DNA of 64,000 bases from Microbacterium murale (GTDB taxonomy: Bacteria > Actinomycetota > Actinomycetes > Actinomycetales > Microbacteriaceae). The translations under genes and the position numbers were made by a program. The stretch lies in the NCBI RefSeq assembly GCF_030815955.1, contig NZ_JAUSXK010000001.1, positions 2,480,001 through 2,544,000 of the forward strand, in the 5' to 3' direction. Positions 1 to 8,528 of this stretch are shown here, one piece after another (the stretch's first letter is position 1; each line of letters starts with the position of its first letter). The notes under the pieces were generated by a model. That model was not told the origin of the DNA and did not search any database. It saw nothing but the letters and a program-made list of their open reading frames with translations.

Positions 1-909
1 GGTCACCTTCTCGATGAGGTCGTCTGCGACCGCTTCGACAACGACGGCGACCGAGATTGCCATGCAGCGCTCTCCCGCCGATCCGAAGCCGGCGTTGACC
101 GCTGCGTCGGCGACCTGGTCGAGGTCGGCATCGGGGAGCACCAGCATGTGGTTCTTCGCTCCGCCCAGGGCTTGAACACGCTTGCCGTGGCCGGCTGCGG
201 TCTCGTAGATGTAGCGCGCGATCGGCGTGGAGCCGACGAACGAGATCGATGCGACTTCGGGATGCTCGAGCAGAGCATCTACGGCCACCTTGTCGCCCTG
301 CACCACGTTGAAGACGCCGGCTGGCAGGCCGGCCTCGTGCAGCAGCGCGGCGAGCCAGAGTGCGGCGGAGGGGTCCTTCTCGCTCGGTTTGAGGATGACG
401 GTGTTGCCGGACGCGAGGGCCACGGGGAAGAACCACATCGGCACCATTGCCGGGAAGTTGAACGGGCTGATGATCGCCGCGATGCCGATCGGCTGGCGGA
501 AAGAGTAGACGTCGACGCCTGTCGAGGCATTCAGCGAGTAGTCGCCCTTGAGCGCTTCGGGGAAGCCGAGTGCGAACTCAACGACTTCCTGGCCGCGGGC
601 GATCTCACCGAGAGCATCCGAGACCACCTTGCCGTGCTCGGCGGTGATGATCTCGGCAAGCTCGCCTTTGCGTGCATCCAGCAGCTCACGAAACCGGAAC
701 AGGATCGTCTGCCGTCCCGCGATCGAAAGATCGCGCCAGGCGGGGAATGCCAGGGCTGCCGCACGGACGGCCGCGTCGACGTCGGCGGTCTCGGCCAGCA
801 CGACGGATCCGCTCTGTACGCCGGTGGCGGGATCGAACACCGCGCTCGTACGGCGGTCGGGCGTGTCGACGCGTGCACCATCGATCCAGTGGGGAATGCG
901 GTTGGTCAT
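1..909 (-). CDS. mmsA: CoA-acylating (methyl)malonate-semialdehyde dehydrogenase, 3' end beyond window
   Basis: The first 303 residues of an aldehyde dehydrogenase are present; the frame is open at the window edge, so the C-terminus is missing. The family oxidises methylmalonate or malonate semialdehyde to an acyl-CoA with NAD. The catalytic cysteine lies in GERCMA near residue 282. Where most aldehyde dehydrogenases carry the general-base glutamate, this one has ALGGAKNH, the substitution typical of the CoA-dependent MMSDH subfamily. The N-terminus (MTNRIPHWIDG) is also typical. The start is the ATG at 907-909, preceded by AGAGG at usual distance. It follows the alcohol dehydrogenase by 30 nt and should be the last known gene of the minus operon. 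An alcohol-to-aldehyde-to-acyl-CoA sequence by the two enzymes is inferred; the substrate is not. Confidence 0.9.
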   Translation of the reverse strand, partial: MTNRIPHWIDGARVDTPDRRTSAVFDPATGVQSGSVVLAETADVDAAVRAAALAFPAWRDLSIAGRQTILFRFRELLDARKGELAEIITAEHGKVVSDALGEIARGQEVVEFALGFPEALKGDYSLNASTGVDVYSFRQPIGIAAIISPFNFPAMVPMWFFPVALASGNTVILKPSEKDPSAALWLAALLHEAGLPAGVFNVVQGDKVAVDALLEHPEVASISFVGSTPIARYIYETAAGHGKRVQALGGAKNHMLVLPDADLDQVADAAVNAGFGSAGERCMAISVAVVVEAVADDLIEKVT

Positions 910-939
910 CGGAACCTCTGCTTCTCGGTGATGATGTGA

Positions 940-2085
940 TCAGTCCATGACAACGACGGCGCGGCCCGTGATCTCGCCGAGCGCGAGAGCCCGGTAAGCG
1001 GCGTCGGCGTCATCGAGTGTGTAGTGCCGCGTGACGACCCCCTCGGCATCGAAGTGCCCATCGACGGCCAACTGGACCACCGCAGGCAGGTCCACGCGGG
1101 TGCGTGCACCGAACGATCCGGTCACCGTGTAGCCGCGCCGCACCAGCGGTGTGATCTCGATCTCGGCGGTCGCGGTGCCGGCGGCGATGCCGATCGCGAC
1201 CATGCGGCCGCCGTCGGCGAGGATGTCGATCGCTTGACGGAAGGTTGCCGGGTGCCCGAGGGCTTCGAACGAGACGTCGACACCGCGTCCGTCGGTCAGG
1301 GTGCGGACCTCTGTTCTCACGTCGACGCTGCGCGAGTTCACGGTATGGGTCGCGCCGAGTCGGAGGGCCGCTTCGAGCTTCTCGTCCGATACGTCGATAG
1401 CGATGATCGGGTTGGCTCCGGCGGCCTTGGCGATCTGCAACACCCCGCTGCCGACGCCGCCGACGGCGGTGATCGCAACGGACTCGCCCCGCTCGACGTG
1501 CCCGGCACGGTGGACGGCGCCGTAGGACGTGAATGCGGCGCAGCCGAGGATCGCGGATGACACCGGGTCAAGTCCGTCGGCGAGTCTGGTGAGTGCGGAG
1601 ATGGGAACCACGGAGTATTCAGCCAGGCCGCCCATGGAGTACATGGCCAGGAACGAGCCGTCGGGAAGGGCGAGCCGGCTGGTGCCGTCGTAGAGGGTTC
1701 CGCGCAGGCGATTCTGGCCGAAGAAGTTCGCACAGAGGTCATCGCGACCGCGCGCGCAGTCATCGCATTCGGTACAGGGCATGATGAAGGCGCCCACGAC
1801 TGCATCGCCCGCGCTCAGTCCATTGGTGTCAGCGGTGCCCCCGCCGAACGACACCACGGTGCCGCTGATCTCGTGGCCCAGGACCGCTGGACGCGGAAAG
1901 GCGACTTCGCCCTTGATGACGTGAAGGTCGGTGTGACATACGCCGCAGGCGGTGACCTTCACAAGTGCCTCGCCTGCCTGTGGCGTCGGTACTGCGATCC
2001 GCACGATCTCGAGTTCGGGGCGATCAGTTCTTAGAACTGCGGCCTTCATCGTCGTGGGCAACGCAGTCGTCTCGTCCGTGTGCAC
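940..2085 (-). CDS. Zinc-dependent alcohol dehydrogenase (MDR family)
   Basis: This 381-residue medium-chain dehydrogenase keeps the catalytic zinc ligands (GVCHTD near residue 50 and LGHE near 70) and all four structural zinc cysteines (CTECDDC with a later C). The Rossmann signature GGVGSG is present, so NAD(P)-dependent oxidation of a primary alcohol is expected. The GTG start at 2083-2085 is chosen because AGGAG sits 10 nt upstream; an internal ATG at residue 13 (MKAAVLR) would also give a complete domain. It lies 105 nt after the NifU-like gene and 30 nt before the semialdehyde dehydrogenase, suggesting alcohol and aldehyde oxidation in sequence. The natural substrate cannot be read from sequence. 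Confidence 0.88.
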   Translation of the reverse strand: MHTDETTALPTTMKAAVLRTDRPELEIVRIAVPTPQAGEALVKVTACGVCHTDLHVIKGEVAFPRPAVLGHEISGTVVSFGGGTADTNGLSAGDAVVGAFIMPCTECDDCARGRDDLCANFFGQNRLRGTLYDGTSRLALPDGSFLAMYSMGGLAEYSVVPISALTRLADGLDPVSSAILGCAAFTSYGAVHRAGHVERGESVAITAVGGVGSGVLQIAKAAGANPIIAIDVSDEKLEAALRLGATHTVNSRSVDVRTEVRTLTDGRGVDVSFEALGHPATFRQAIDILADGGRMVAIGIAAGTATAEIEITPLVRRGYTVTGSFGARTRVDLPAVVQLAVDGHFDAEGVVTRHYTLDDADAAYRALALGEITGRAVVVMD

Positions 2086-2190
2086 GTCAGCACGTCTCCT
2101 ATCGGTGGGCCACGGTCAGCCTGAGGTGTGCATCGGGTGCAGTCGCGCGAGGCCGGTCAGCGCCCAGTCGTCTTGGTGAGCTCTTGGCGC

Positions 2191-2433
2191 TCAATGGCTC
2201 CCGGGGAGTTCGACGTGGTCGAGTTCGTAGCCGGTCGGGTCGAGCGCTTTCGCCATGATGCTGGTCATGACCGGCAGGGGCACGAGGCAGTCCTCGCACG
2301 CGCCGTCGCTCGCATCGATCTTGACGACGACCTTGTCGCCCCCGACCTCCGACCAAGTGAGCAGGTAGCCATCCGTCGCCATCATCTCGCGAAACGAAGC
2401 GAGGGCGTGGTCTACGGATACGGTCGTACTCAT
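2191..2433 (-). CDS. Small NifU-C-terminal-like CxxC protein, partner of UGSC gene
   Basis: An 80-residue protein of unknown function. Residues 44-55 contain GACEDCLVP, a CxxC in a context resembling the C-terminal domain of NifU-type iron-sulfur scaffolds (GACGSC); the short alpha/beta layout also fits. The start ATG at 2431-2433 has AAGGAGA 7 nt upstream. It lies 31 nt downstream of the UGSC-family gene in the same operon, so the two are probably made together. A role in thiol redox chemistry or metal-cluster handling is inference only. No equivalent gene accompanies the second UGSC gene at 29.2 kb. The resemblance to NifU is weak and needs a profile search. Confidence 0.7.
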   Translation of the reverse strand: MSTTVSVDHALASFREMMATDGYLLTWSEVGGDKVVVKIDASDGACEDCLVPLPVMTSIMAKALDPTGYELDHVELPGSH

Positions 2434-2464
2434 GATGATCTCCTTGGTTCTCGAATGTCGGTAG

Positions 2465-3016
2465 TCAGACGATTTCGGTGACGCCGAGGATGCGCAGAGC
2501 ATCCGGCACGGCTTGGTCGGCCCGTCCGCGGATGTGCTCCACGTCCAGGCTCGCGACGGGGTGCTGCACCATGACGAACTGGAACCCTGGGAAGCCCTGC
2601 ACATCGGCCATCGCCTGACCTGACATGGCGAAAGAGTCGGACGTGATGCTCACGGTGGGGATGCCGGCGCGCTCGAACAGGATGCCGTCTGCCACGGTCG
2701 CCGCACTGCATGAGCCGCAGTCGCCGACCGCGGTGATGACGATATCGACCTCGGAGACGATCTGCCGGAAGAGTTCGTCCTTGACCGGCGTGCCGAAGTA
2801 GTCCTTGACGTAGTGCTTGATCTCGCCGATGCCGTAGTCGCGCTTGAGGTCGGCTGCGATCTCGTCGAGCAGCAATGTCGAGTTCGGCTTCGTGTTGTCG
2901 AGTAGCCCGACGGTGAGCCCCTTCAGCGTCACCGGGCGCGGAGAAAGCGTGCTGTCGTTCGCGCCCTCGGCTGCGCCGGTCGGGTCGAGAAGTGCTTCGC
3001 GCATCGAGGTGGTCAT
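2465..3016 (-). CDS. UGSC-family protein (cysteine form)
   Basis: A 183-residue protein belonging, as I recall, to the family named UGSC (seleno)protein after its core motif. Here the motif reads GDCGSCSA near residue 107 and the selenocysteine position is an ordinary TGC cysteine codon, giving CxxC. The first half reads as an alpha/beta Rossmann-like fold (VGLLDNTKPN strand-loop). The biochemical function is not known to me; a thiol redox or transfer role is inferred from the CxxC. The ATG at 3014-3016 is preceded by GGAGGAA at 5 nt. It sits between the MFS gene (46 nt) and the NifU-like gene (31 nt). A paralogue lies at 29222-29776 next to a partner whose relative here is at 13190-14293. 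Confidence 0.8.
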   Translation of the reverse strand: MTTSMREALLDPTGAAEGANDSTLSPRPVTLKGLTVGLLDNTKPNSTLLLDEIAADLKRDYGIGEIKHYVKDYFGTPVKDELFRQIVSEVDIVITAVGDCGSCSAATVADGILFERAGIPTVSITSDSFAMSGQAMADVQGFPGFQFVMVQHPVASLDVEHIRGRADQAVPDALRILGVTEIV

Positions 3017-3062
3017 CCGGTTCCTCCGTGTATCGCCGCGACCCGTCGTGGACCGCCGACTT

Positions 3063-4343
3063 CTACAGTGCCCCACCGCCGAGGGGTGCCGCAGGAGGGT
3101 TTTCATCTGCCGGAAGACTGCGCGGAGCACGACCTTCATGAAACCGCGCGAACCGGCTCGCAGCGAAGCTCAGCACGAAGCACGCGAGCATCCCGACCGT
3201 CATCGGCAGCGCCGTATGCGGTCCCGCGAACCCTCCGATCGGGCCCGCGAACGCACCGAACGCGAACTGGATGCACCCCATCAACGCAGCACCCGATCCT
3301 GCGGCGAACGGCGTGCGGCCCAGGGCGAGCGTCGTCGCATTCGCCATCACGCCGGCGACTCCCGCACAGCCGATAGCGATCAGCGACACGTAGACGGGCA
3401 CGTTGAGGGCGTCAACGATCGTCACGACGACGAGCAGCGCGGACGCCGCCATCGCCACCGCAAGATCGATCAGCAGCATTCGTCGCGGGCCGTACCGCGT
3501 CGAGAGCGGGGCATTCATCCACCCTCCCGCGAAGACAGCGAGCCCGTATGCCATGAACATGAGCCAGAAGCCCCACACATCGACGCCGAGCACATCCTGC
3601 GCGACGAACGACGAGGCGTTCACGTAGATCGTGAGACCGGCGAAGATGAAAGCCATCGTCAGAAGGAACCCGACGTAGACGGGGTCGCGCAGCAAGCGCC
3701 CGTACATGGCGCCCATGCCGATGGCGCTGAACGCGGCACGTCGGTGCAGTGGAAGACTCTCTGGAACACCGACGATCGCCAGCACCAGAAAGGCCGTGCT
3801 CGCGATGACCGTGCCGACGAGGATCGAGCGCCAGCCCGAGACCTGCAGCAATACGGTGCCCGAGAACGAGGCGATCAGCGGCCCTGCCGCGAGTGTGCCC
3901 ATGAGCAGGCTGTAGGCGCGCGATATCTGCGGCCCGACACCGATATCGGCGACGATCGCGCGCACCACAACGACGCCAGCCGCAGCCCCGAGGCCCTGCA
4001 GCACGCGGCTCGCGATCAACAGCTCGAGGGTCGGAGCGAGAGCAACGAAGACGCTTGCTGCCGTGAGCACGGCGAAAGCAAGCAGCAGGACGCGGCGTCT
4101 ACCCAGGCTGTCGGAGAGAGCCCCGACGATGAGCTGGCCGACCGCGACGCCGGCGAAGAACGCGGTGAGGCTGATCTGAACGCCGACGATGCTCGTACCA
4201 AGGTCGTCGGCCATGATGCCGAGCGCTGGGAGATACATGCTCGCGACGATCGGGTTGAGGGTCATCAGCGCGCAGAGCACGGCGAGTAGTCCATGCGTGA
4301 GTCGAGGGGCTCCTGCTCCATCGAACTGTCCGCGTGATCGCAC
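3063..4343 (-). CDS. MFS transporter, Bcr/CflA-type drug/H+ antiporter family
   Basis: An inner-membrane permease of about 426 residues with 12 predicted membrane segments. The family signature follows segment 2 (VGALSDSLGRRR) and an antiporter-like run lies in segment 5 (LMGTLAAGPLIAS). It resembles Bcr/CflA exporters, though such proteins in catabolic operons can also import. I place the start at the GTG at 4341-4343, preceded by GAGGAGG at 5 nt. An ATG at 4376 lies inside the large palindrome at 4368-4403 and has no Shine-Dalgarno sequence. It is the first gene of the minus operon and divergent from the dehydratase gene, so both probably share the palindromic operator. Confidence 0.85.
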   Translation of the reverse strand: MRSRGQFDGAGAPRLTHGLLAVLCALMTLNPIVASMYLPALGIMADDLGTSIVGVQISLTAFFAGVAVGQLIVGALSDSLGRRRVLLLAFAVLTAASVFVALAPTLELLIASRVLQGLGAAAGVVVVRAIVADIGVGPQISRAYSLLMGTLAAGPLIASFSGTVLLQVSGWRSILVGTVIASTAFLVLAIVGVPESLPLHRRAAFSAIGMGAMYGRLLRDPVYVGFLLTMAFIFAGLTIYVNASSFVAQDVLGVDVWGFWLMFMAYGLAVFAGGWMNAPLSTRYGPRRMLLIDLAVAMAASALLVVVTIVDALNVPVYVSLIAIGCAGVAGVMANATTLALGRTPFAAGSGAALMGCIQFAFGAFAGPIGGFAGPHTALPMTVGMLACFVLSFAASRFARFHEGRAPRSLPADENPPAAPLGGGAL

Positions 4344-4367
4344 CTGCACCTCCTCGGCCTGGTCAGA

Positions 4368-4403
4368 TGTACGCATTGCGACTTTGCGCCCGCAATGCGT
4401 ACA
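4368..4403. promoter_or_regulatory. Large divergent palindrome, probable operator
   Basis: Two perfect 13-bp arms (TGTACGCATTGCG at 4368-4380 and its reverse complement at 4391-4403) are separated by 10 nt. The site lies between the divergent MFS and dehydratase genes, about 25 nt from one start and 60 nt from the other, as expected for a repressor or activator controlling both. Similar half-sites (TGTACGCTTTG and AGTACGCTG) occur at about 20402-20431, upstream of the IclR gene at 20380. Confidence 0.65.
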
Positions 4404-4462
4404 CTGGCATCCTCGCATCGATCTTGCTCTTTCGGATTAATCGGTGCGACGAGAGGACGACG

Positions 4463-6163
4463 ATGCCCACGCTCCGCAGCAACCTTCCGCCGACGTCGGC
4501 GCTCGCGATCGCGCGACGCGCGCACTACACGGCGCTCGGTATTCCGAAAGCCGATTGGGAGAAGCCCAAGGTCGCGATCGTCAACACATCGTCAGAGCTC
4601 GCCGCGTGTTTCTCGCACCTCGACGACGTCGCCGCGCGGCTCAAGGTCGAGCTGCGTGACGCCGGACTGCTTCCGTTCGAGATCCGCACGACCGCGCCGA
4701 GCGACTTCGTGACGAGCGCAGGCCGTGCCGGCCGCTACATCCTGCCGAGCCGCGACCTGATAGTCGATGACATCGAAGCCGCTGTCGAAGGTGCGAAGCT
4801 CGACGCGATGATCTGTCTGTCCTCCTGCGACAAGACGACGCCCGCGCATCTCATGGCCGCGGGGCGCCTCGACATCCCCACGATCATCATCCCCTGCGGC
4901 TACCAGCATTCCGGTCTCGCCGAAGGCCGTGAGGCCGACATCGAAGAGATCTTCCTGCACGCTTCGAAGGCTGCAGTCACGGGAGAGTCGACCGATGCGC
5001 TCGAGGTGCTCGCCGAAGACGCGATCCTCGGCCCCGGCGTGTGCGCGGGTCTCGCAACCGCCAACTCGATGCACATCCTTGCTGAGGCGCTCGGCATGGC
5101 GATGCCCCGCTCTGCTCCCGTGCGAGCCTTGAGCGCTCCGATGTGGGACACGGTGCGGCGCTCCGCTCAGGCGCTCGCCGCGCTGATCGACAACGATGTG
5201 CGCCCGCGGCAGATCATCACCGAGGGCTCGGTGCGCAACGCCGCCCGCGCGATGCTCGCGATCGGCGGCTCAATGAACACCATCAAGCATCTGCAGGCGA
5301 TCGCCATCGAATCCGGCCTCGACGTCGACGTATGGGAGATGTACCGGTCGCTCGGCCGTGAGACCCCGCTGCTGTGTTCGGTGCGACCCAATGGCCCCCG
5401 ACTCACGGAGGAGTTCGAGGACGCCGGAGGCGGCGCCACGATCATCCGCGAGCTGCTACCGCTGCTCGACGGCGCTCAGCTCACCGTTTCGGGGGCGACC
5501 ATCGCCGAGAACTCCGCGCTCGCCAAGCCTGCCGACGGCGATGTCATCCGGTCGATCGACGATCCGTTCGGCACTGATCCGGCGATCAGCGTGCTCAAAG
5601 GCACGCTGGCGCCAGGAGGCGCCGTCGCCAAGCGACCGGTTCCCGATCCGGGGCCGCATGTCTTCCGGGGCCCGGCTCGCGTCTTCGGCACCCGTGAAGA
5701 GGCGATCGCAGGCATCTCCAGCGGACGCCTACGCGAAGGCGATGTCGCGGTCATCCGCGGCATCGGCGTGACCGGCGCACCCGGTCTCGGGCTGACGTCG
5801 GCGTTCATCTTCGCGCTCCACGCGCGCGGGCTCGCTCAGAGCGTCGCGCTCGTGACTGACGGTCAGTTCTCCGGCCTCGTGAACCAAGGCATGACAGTCG
5901 GCGAGGTCTCTCCTGAAGCAGCGAGTCCCGGTTCACCGCTCGGTCGTGTGCGCGATGACGACCTGATCGAGATCGACGTCAAGCGAGGAGCTGTCGATCT
6001 GCTGGTCGACGATGCCGAACTCGCGGCCCGCCCTGATTACGTCCCGCCCGCAGATCGTGACACGGGTGGCGGGTATCTCGAACAGTACGAGGCGCTCGTG
6101 CAGCCCCTGTCCTGCGGCGCCGTCCTCTGCGCCCGACCGTGTCCTTCGAAGGAGATCGCATGA
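4463..6163 (+). CDS. IlvD/Edd-family dehydratase (dihydroxy-acid or sugar-acid dehydratase)
   Basis: A 566-residue iron-sulfur dehydratase. The three cluster-binding cysteines of the IlvD/Edd family are all visible: NTSSELAACFSH near residue 45, SSCDKTTP near 120 and GPGVCAGL near 194. The C-terminal TDGQFSG motif is also conserved. The family dehydrates 2,3-dihydroxy acids or aldonic acids to 2-keto acids. The setting, next to an FAD oxidoreductase and outside any branched-chain amino-acid operon, argues for a catabolic acid substrate rather than isoleucine/valine synthesis. The ATG at 4463 has GAGAGGA upstream. The stop overlaps the next start (ATGA), indicating translational coupling. The substrate is unknown. 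Confidence 0.88.
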   Translation: MPTLRSNLPPTSALAIARRAHYTALGIPKADWEKPKVAIVNTSSELAACFSHLDDVAARLKVELRDAGLLPFEIRTTAPSDFVTSAGRAGRYILPSRDLIVDDIEAAVEGAKLDAMICLSSCDKTTPAHLMAAGRLDIPTIIIPCGYQHSGLAEGREADIEEIFLHASKAAVTGESTDALEVLAEDAILGPGVCAGLATANSMHILAEALGMAMPRSAPVRALSAPMWDTVRRSAQALAALIDNDVRPRQIITEGSVRNAARAMLAIGGSMNTIKHLQAIAIESGLDVDVWEMYRSLGRETPLLCSVRPNGPRLTEEFEDAGGGATIIRELLPLLDGAQLTVSGATIAENSALAKPADGDVIRSIDDPFGTDPAISVLKGTLAPGGAVAKRPVPDPGPHVFRGPARVFGTREEAIAGISSGRLREGDVAVIRGIGVTGAPGLGLTSAFIFALHARGLAQSVALVTDGQFSGLVNQGMTVGEVSPEAASPGSPLGRVRDDDLIEIDVKRGAVDLLVDDAELAARPDYVPPADRDTGGGYLEQYEALVQPLSCGAVLCARPCPSKEIA

Positions 6164-7566
6164 CCAGCAACGACACAGCCGGCCCGAACCGCGCCACCGA
6201 GCAGCCGCGGACCCTTCGCGAACCCGCTCGCGACATCCCCATCATCGGCGAGTACGACGTGGTCGTCATCGGCGGCGGCCCCGCCGGCCTCATGGCAGCG
6301 ACCGCCGCCTCGCGCGCCGGACGCTCGACCCTGCTCATCGAGAAGTACGGCTTTCTCGGCGGTGCCGGCACTATGGGTGGTCTCGCGACCTTCTGCGGCA
6401 TGCACGCTCGCGCGTACGGCACCGACTTCCAGTCGGTGCACGGCTACGCCGATGAGCTGCTCGATCGGATGCGGGTCATGGATGGCCTGAACGATGTGCA
6501 CCTATCGGTCGACGATCGGATCCAGGCCCTCTCGTACGACATCTCCGCGCTCAAGATCGCTGCCGACGAACTCGTTGTGGCGGGGGGCACCGAGCTCCTG
6601 TTCCACACCTCCGTCGTCGACGTGTCGATGCGTGACGACAGCACGATCGACGCCGTCATCATCGAATCGAAGTCGGGACGCGGTGCGGTGCGCGGCCGGT
6701 TCTTCATCGACGGCTCCGGCGATGCGGACATCGCTGCCTGGTCGGGTGCGCCGTTCGAAGTGAGTGAACACCTCATGTACCCCTCACTCATGTTCCGCAT
6801 CAACGGAGTGCACCCCGCCGAGGCGGGGGAAGCGTGGAAGACCGTCCGTCGTCTCATGGAAGAAGCCGAAGCCACCGGTACGCACTCGTTCCCACGTAAG
6901 AAACCGATCGTGCGCCCGCAGCGCAATCCTCTCGAGTGGCGGTCGAACCTCACGCAGCTCTCCAACGAAGACGGCTCAGCCGTCGATGGCACCAACGTGC
7001 ACCAGTTGACACGAGGAGAGCTCCAGGGCCGTCAGCAGGTGAAGGACACCTTCGCCTTCATCAAACAGGTCACTCCGGGCTTCCAGGACTCGTACGTCGT
7101 CGACATCGCCCCGTCGATCGGCATCCGAGAGACCCGGCGCCTCGTCGGCTCCTATCAGCTCACGCAAGAGGATGTGCTGGAGTGCCGTGACTTCGATGAC
7201 ACGATCGGTGTCAACGGGTGGCCCGTCGAGGCGCACGTCGTCGGTGACGTCGCGTTCAAGTTCGCGCCGGTTGACTCGCGCGGGTTCAACCAGCTTCCCT
7301 ATCGGATGCTGGTGCCACAGGTCGTCGGCAACCTCCTCGTCGCCGGACGCGCAGCTTCGATGACACAGGGCGGCCAATCATCCGGTCGGGTCACCGGCCC
7401 GTGCTTCGTCATGGGTCAGGCAGCGGGCACCGCGGCCGACCTCGCACTCGCGGGGGACGGCACGGGTTCGGGTGTCGACGTTCCGGCGCTGCAGAAGCGT
7501 CTCGTGACCGAGGGTGCGTACTTGGGGACCCGGCTCCCCGAGGGGATCACCGTCGCCGTCGCCTGA
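6160..7566 (+). CDS. FAD-dependent oxidoreductase (FAD_oxidored family)
   Basis: A 468-residue flavoprotein. The ADP-binding beta-alpha-beta fingerprint is near the N-terminus (YDVVVIGGGPAGLMAA), followed by EKYGFLGGAGTMGG, typical of the FAD_oxidored group. A C-terminal block (VAGRAASMTQGGQSSGR...GQAAGTAA) completes the FAD site. It probably oxidises or dehydrogenates a small organic acid in the cytoplasm. The ATG at 6160 is favoured over the GTG at 6139 because AAGGAGAT lies 5 nt upstream. It overlaps the dehydratase stop by 4 nt, so the two enzymes are likely consecutive steps. The convergent IclR gene ends 17 nt downstream. Confidence 0.87.
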   Translation: MTSNDTAGPNRATEQPRTLREPARDIPIIGEYDVVVIGGGPAGLMAATAASRAGRSTLLIEKYGFLGGAGTMGGLATFCGMHARAYGTDFQSVHGYADELLDRMRVMDGLNDVHLSVDDRIQALSYDISALKIAADELVVAGGTELLFHTSVVDVSMRDDSTIDAVIIESKSGRGAVRGRFFIDGSGDADIAAWSGAPFEVSEHLMYPSLMFRINGVHPAEAGEAWKTVRRLMEEAEATGTHSFPRKKPIVRPQRNPLEWRSNLTQLSNEDGSAVDGTNVHQLTRGELQGRQQVKDTFAFIKQVTPGFQDSYVVDIAPSIGIRETRRLVGSYQLTQEDVLECRDFDDTIGVNGWPVEAHVVGDVAFKFAPVDSRGFNQLPYRMLVPQVVGNLLVAGRAASMTQGGQSSGRVTGPCFVMGQAAGTAADLALAGDGTGSGVDVPALQKRLVTEGAYLGTRLPEGITVAVA

Positions 7567-7583
7567 GCGCCGGCGGTGGCGGT

Positions 7584-8381
7584 TCACCGCTCGCTCGCCC
7601 GGAACAGTTGCGGGTTGGCATTCCGGTACGCGCTCGCGATCTCGATTGCCGCCGAGAGCAGGCGCGGCAGCACGATGTCGCGCAGGCTCTCTGGGGTCTC
7701 GCGCACCGTCGTCGACGACACGCCGAGTCCGCCGACGGCGCGATCGCCGACGAGAATCGGCACAGCGACGGCAACCCGGCCGGGATGCAGTTCTTCGATC
7801 GAGATGTCGTAGCCGCGCCCGCGTACGAGGTCTATGCGCGCACGCAATCCGTCCGCATCCGTCACTGTTGCGGGGGTGAGTCTCTCGAGCGGGTGCGTGG
7901 CGAGAATCATGTCGAGCTCGGCATCCGGAAGCTGGGCGAGCAGCACCTTGCCGATCGCCGTCGCGTGCGCGGGGAGTCGTTGACCGATGCGCACCGAATC
8001 AGGCAGGGGCCGGCGGTCTTCGACTCGAGCGATGTGGATGACGTCCATGCCGTCGAGCACGCCGATGCTGCACGTTTCCCCGGTGCGCTCGACGACGTCG
8101 AGCATGTAGCCATACGAGATCTCAGGCAACGACGACGACGCGAAGTAGCCCGAACCGAGCTCGAGAATGCGCGGGGTGAGGCTCCAGAGTCCGCCTGCCG
8201 ACTCTGCGTAGCCGAGGTGGGCGAAGGTCAACATGATGCGGCGCACGACCGGTCGTGCGAGATCGACGCGCACCGCGATCTCGGCGATACTCAGTGAACC
8301 CTGCCGGCCGTTGAAGGCCCGCAAGACCTCCACTCCGCGCTCAATGCTCTGAATCCGATCACGTGATCTGTCGTCCGGCAT
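7584..8381 (-). CDS. IclR-family transcriptional regulator
   Basis: A cytoplasmic one-component regulator of about 265 residues. An N-terminal winged helix (RIQSIERGVEVLRAFNG to the recognition-helix region LARPVVRRIML) is followed by an IclR effector domain (GKVLLAQLP, with GLGVSSTTVRE near the end). The ATG at 8379-8381 is preferred: a possible -10 box (TAGAAT at 8425-8430, read on the minus strand) would give a leader of about 37 nt. Longer starts up to 8495 would run back through that promoter. It lies between the dehydratase/FAD operon and the ABC importer and probably senses the substrate of one of them. It is the first of three IclR genes here. Confidence 0.88.
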   Translation of the reverse strand: MPDDRSRDRIQSIERGVEVLRAFNGRQGSLSIAEIAVRVDLARPVVRRIMLTFAHLGYAESAGGLWSLTPRILELGSGYFASSSLPEISYGYMLDVVERTGETCSIGVLDGMDVIHIARVEDRRPLPDSVRIGQRLPAHATAIGKVLLAQLPDAELDMILATHPLERLTPATVTDADGLRARIDLVRGRGYDISIEELHPGRVAVAVPILVGDRAVGGLGVSSTTVRETPESLRDIVLPRLLSAAIEIASAYRNANPQLFRASER

Positions 8382-8400
8382 GTCCCACCCGTCCTCTGGC

Positions 8401-8430
8401 GGACGCTCTGCGTCCAGCGGGACCATTCTA
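8401..8430 (-). promoter_or_regulatory. Probable promoter and dyad of IclR gene
   Basis: Read on the minus strand, TAGAAT at 8430-8425 matches an actinobacterial -10 box. Just downstream lies a 15-bp dyad, GGACGC-TCT-GCGTCC, at 8401-8415, which would fall over or just after the transcription start, where an autoregulatory IclR dimer could bind. No good -35 box is visible. Confidence 0.4.
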
Positions 8431-8528
8431 GAGACATGCGGTGCCCAGCCCGCGCGACGCGACGATGGGGGACGCGCTGCCACAGGTTCATCCATGAACG
8501 ACCTCTCGAGCTGTGAGGCGAGGTCCGG

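Noticed and set aside
2844..4289. Long plus-strand ORF of about 480 codons opposite the MFS gene
   Set aside because: It is the GC-skewed antisense frame of a clear membrane transporter; the product is Arg/Glu/His-rich with no domain.
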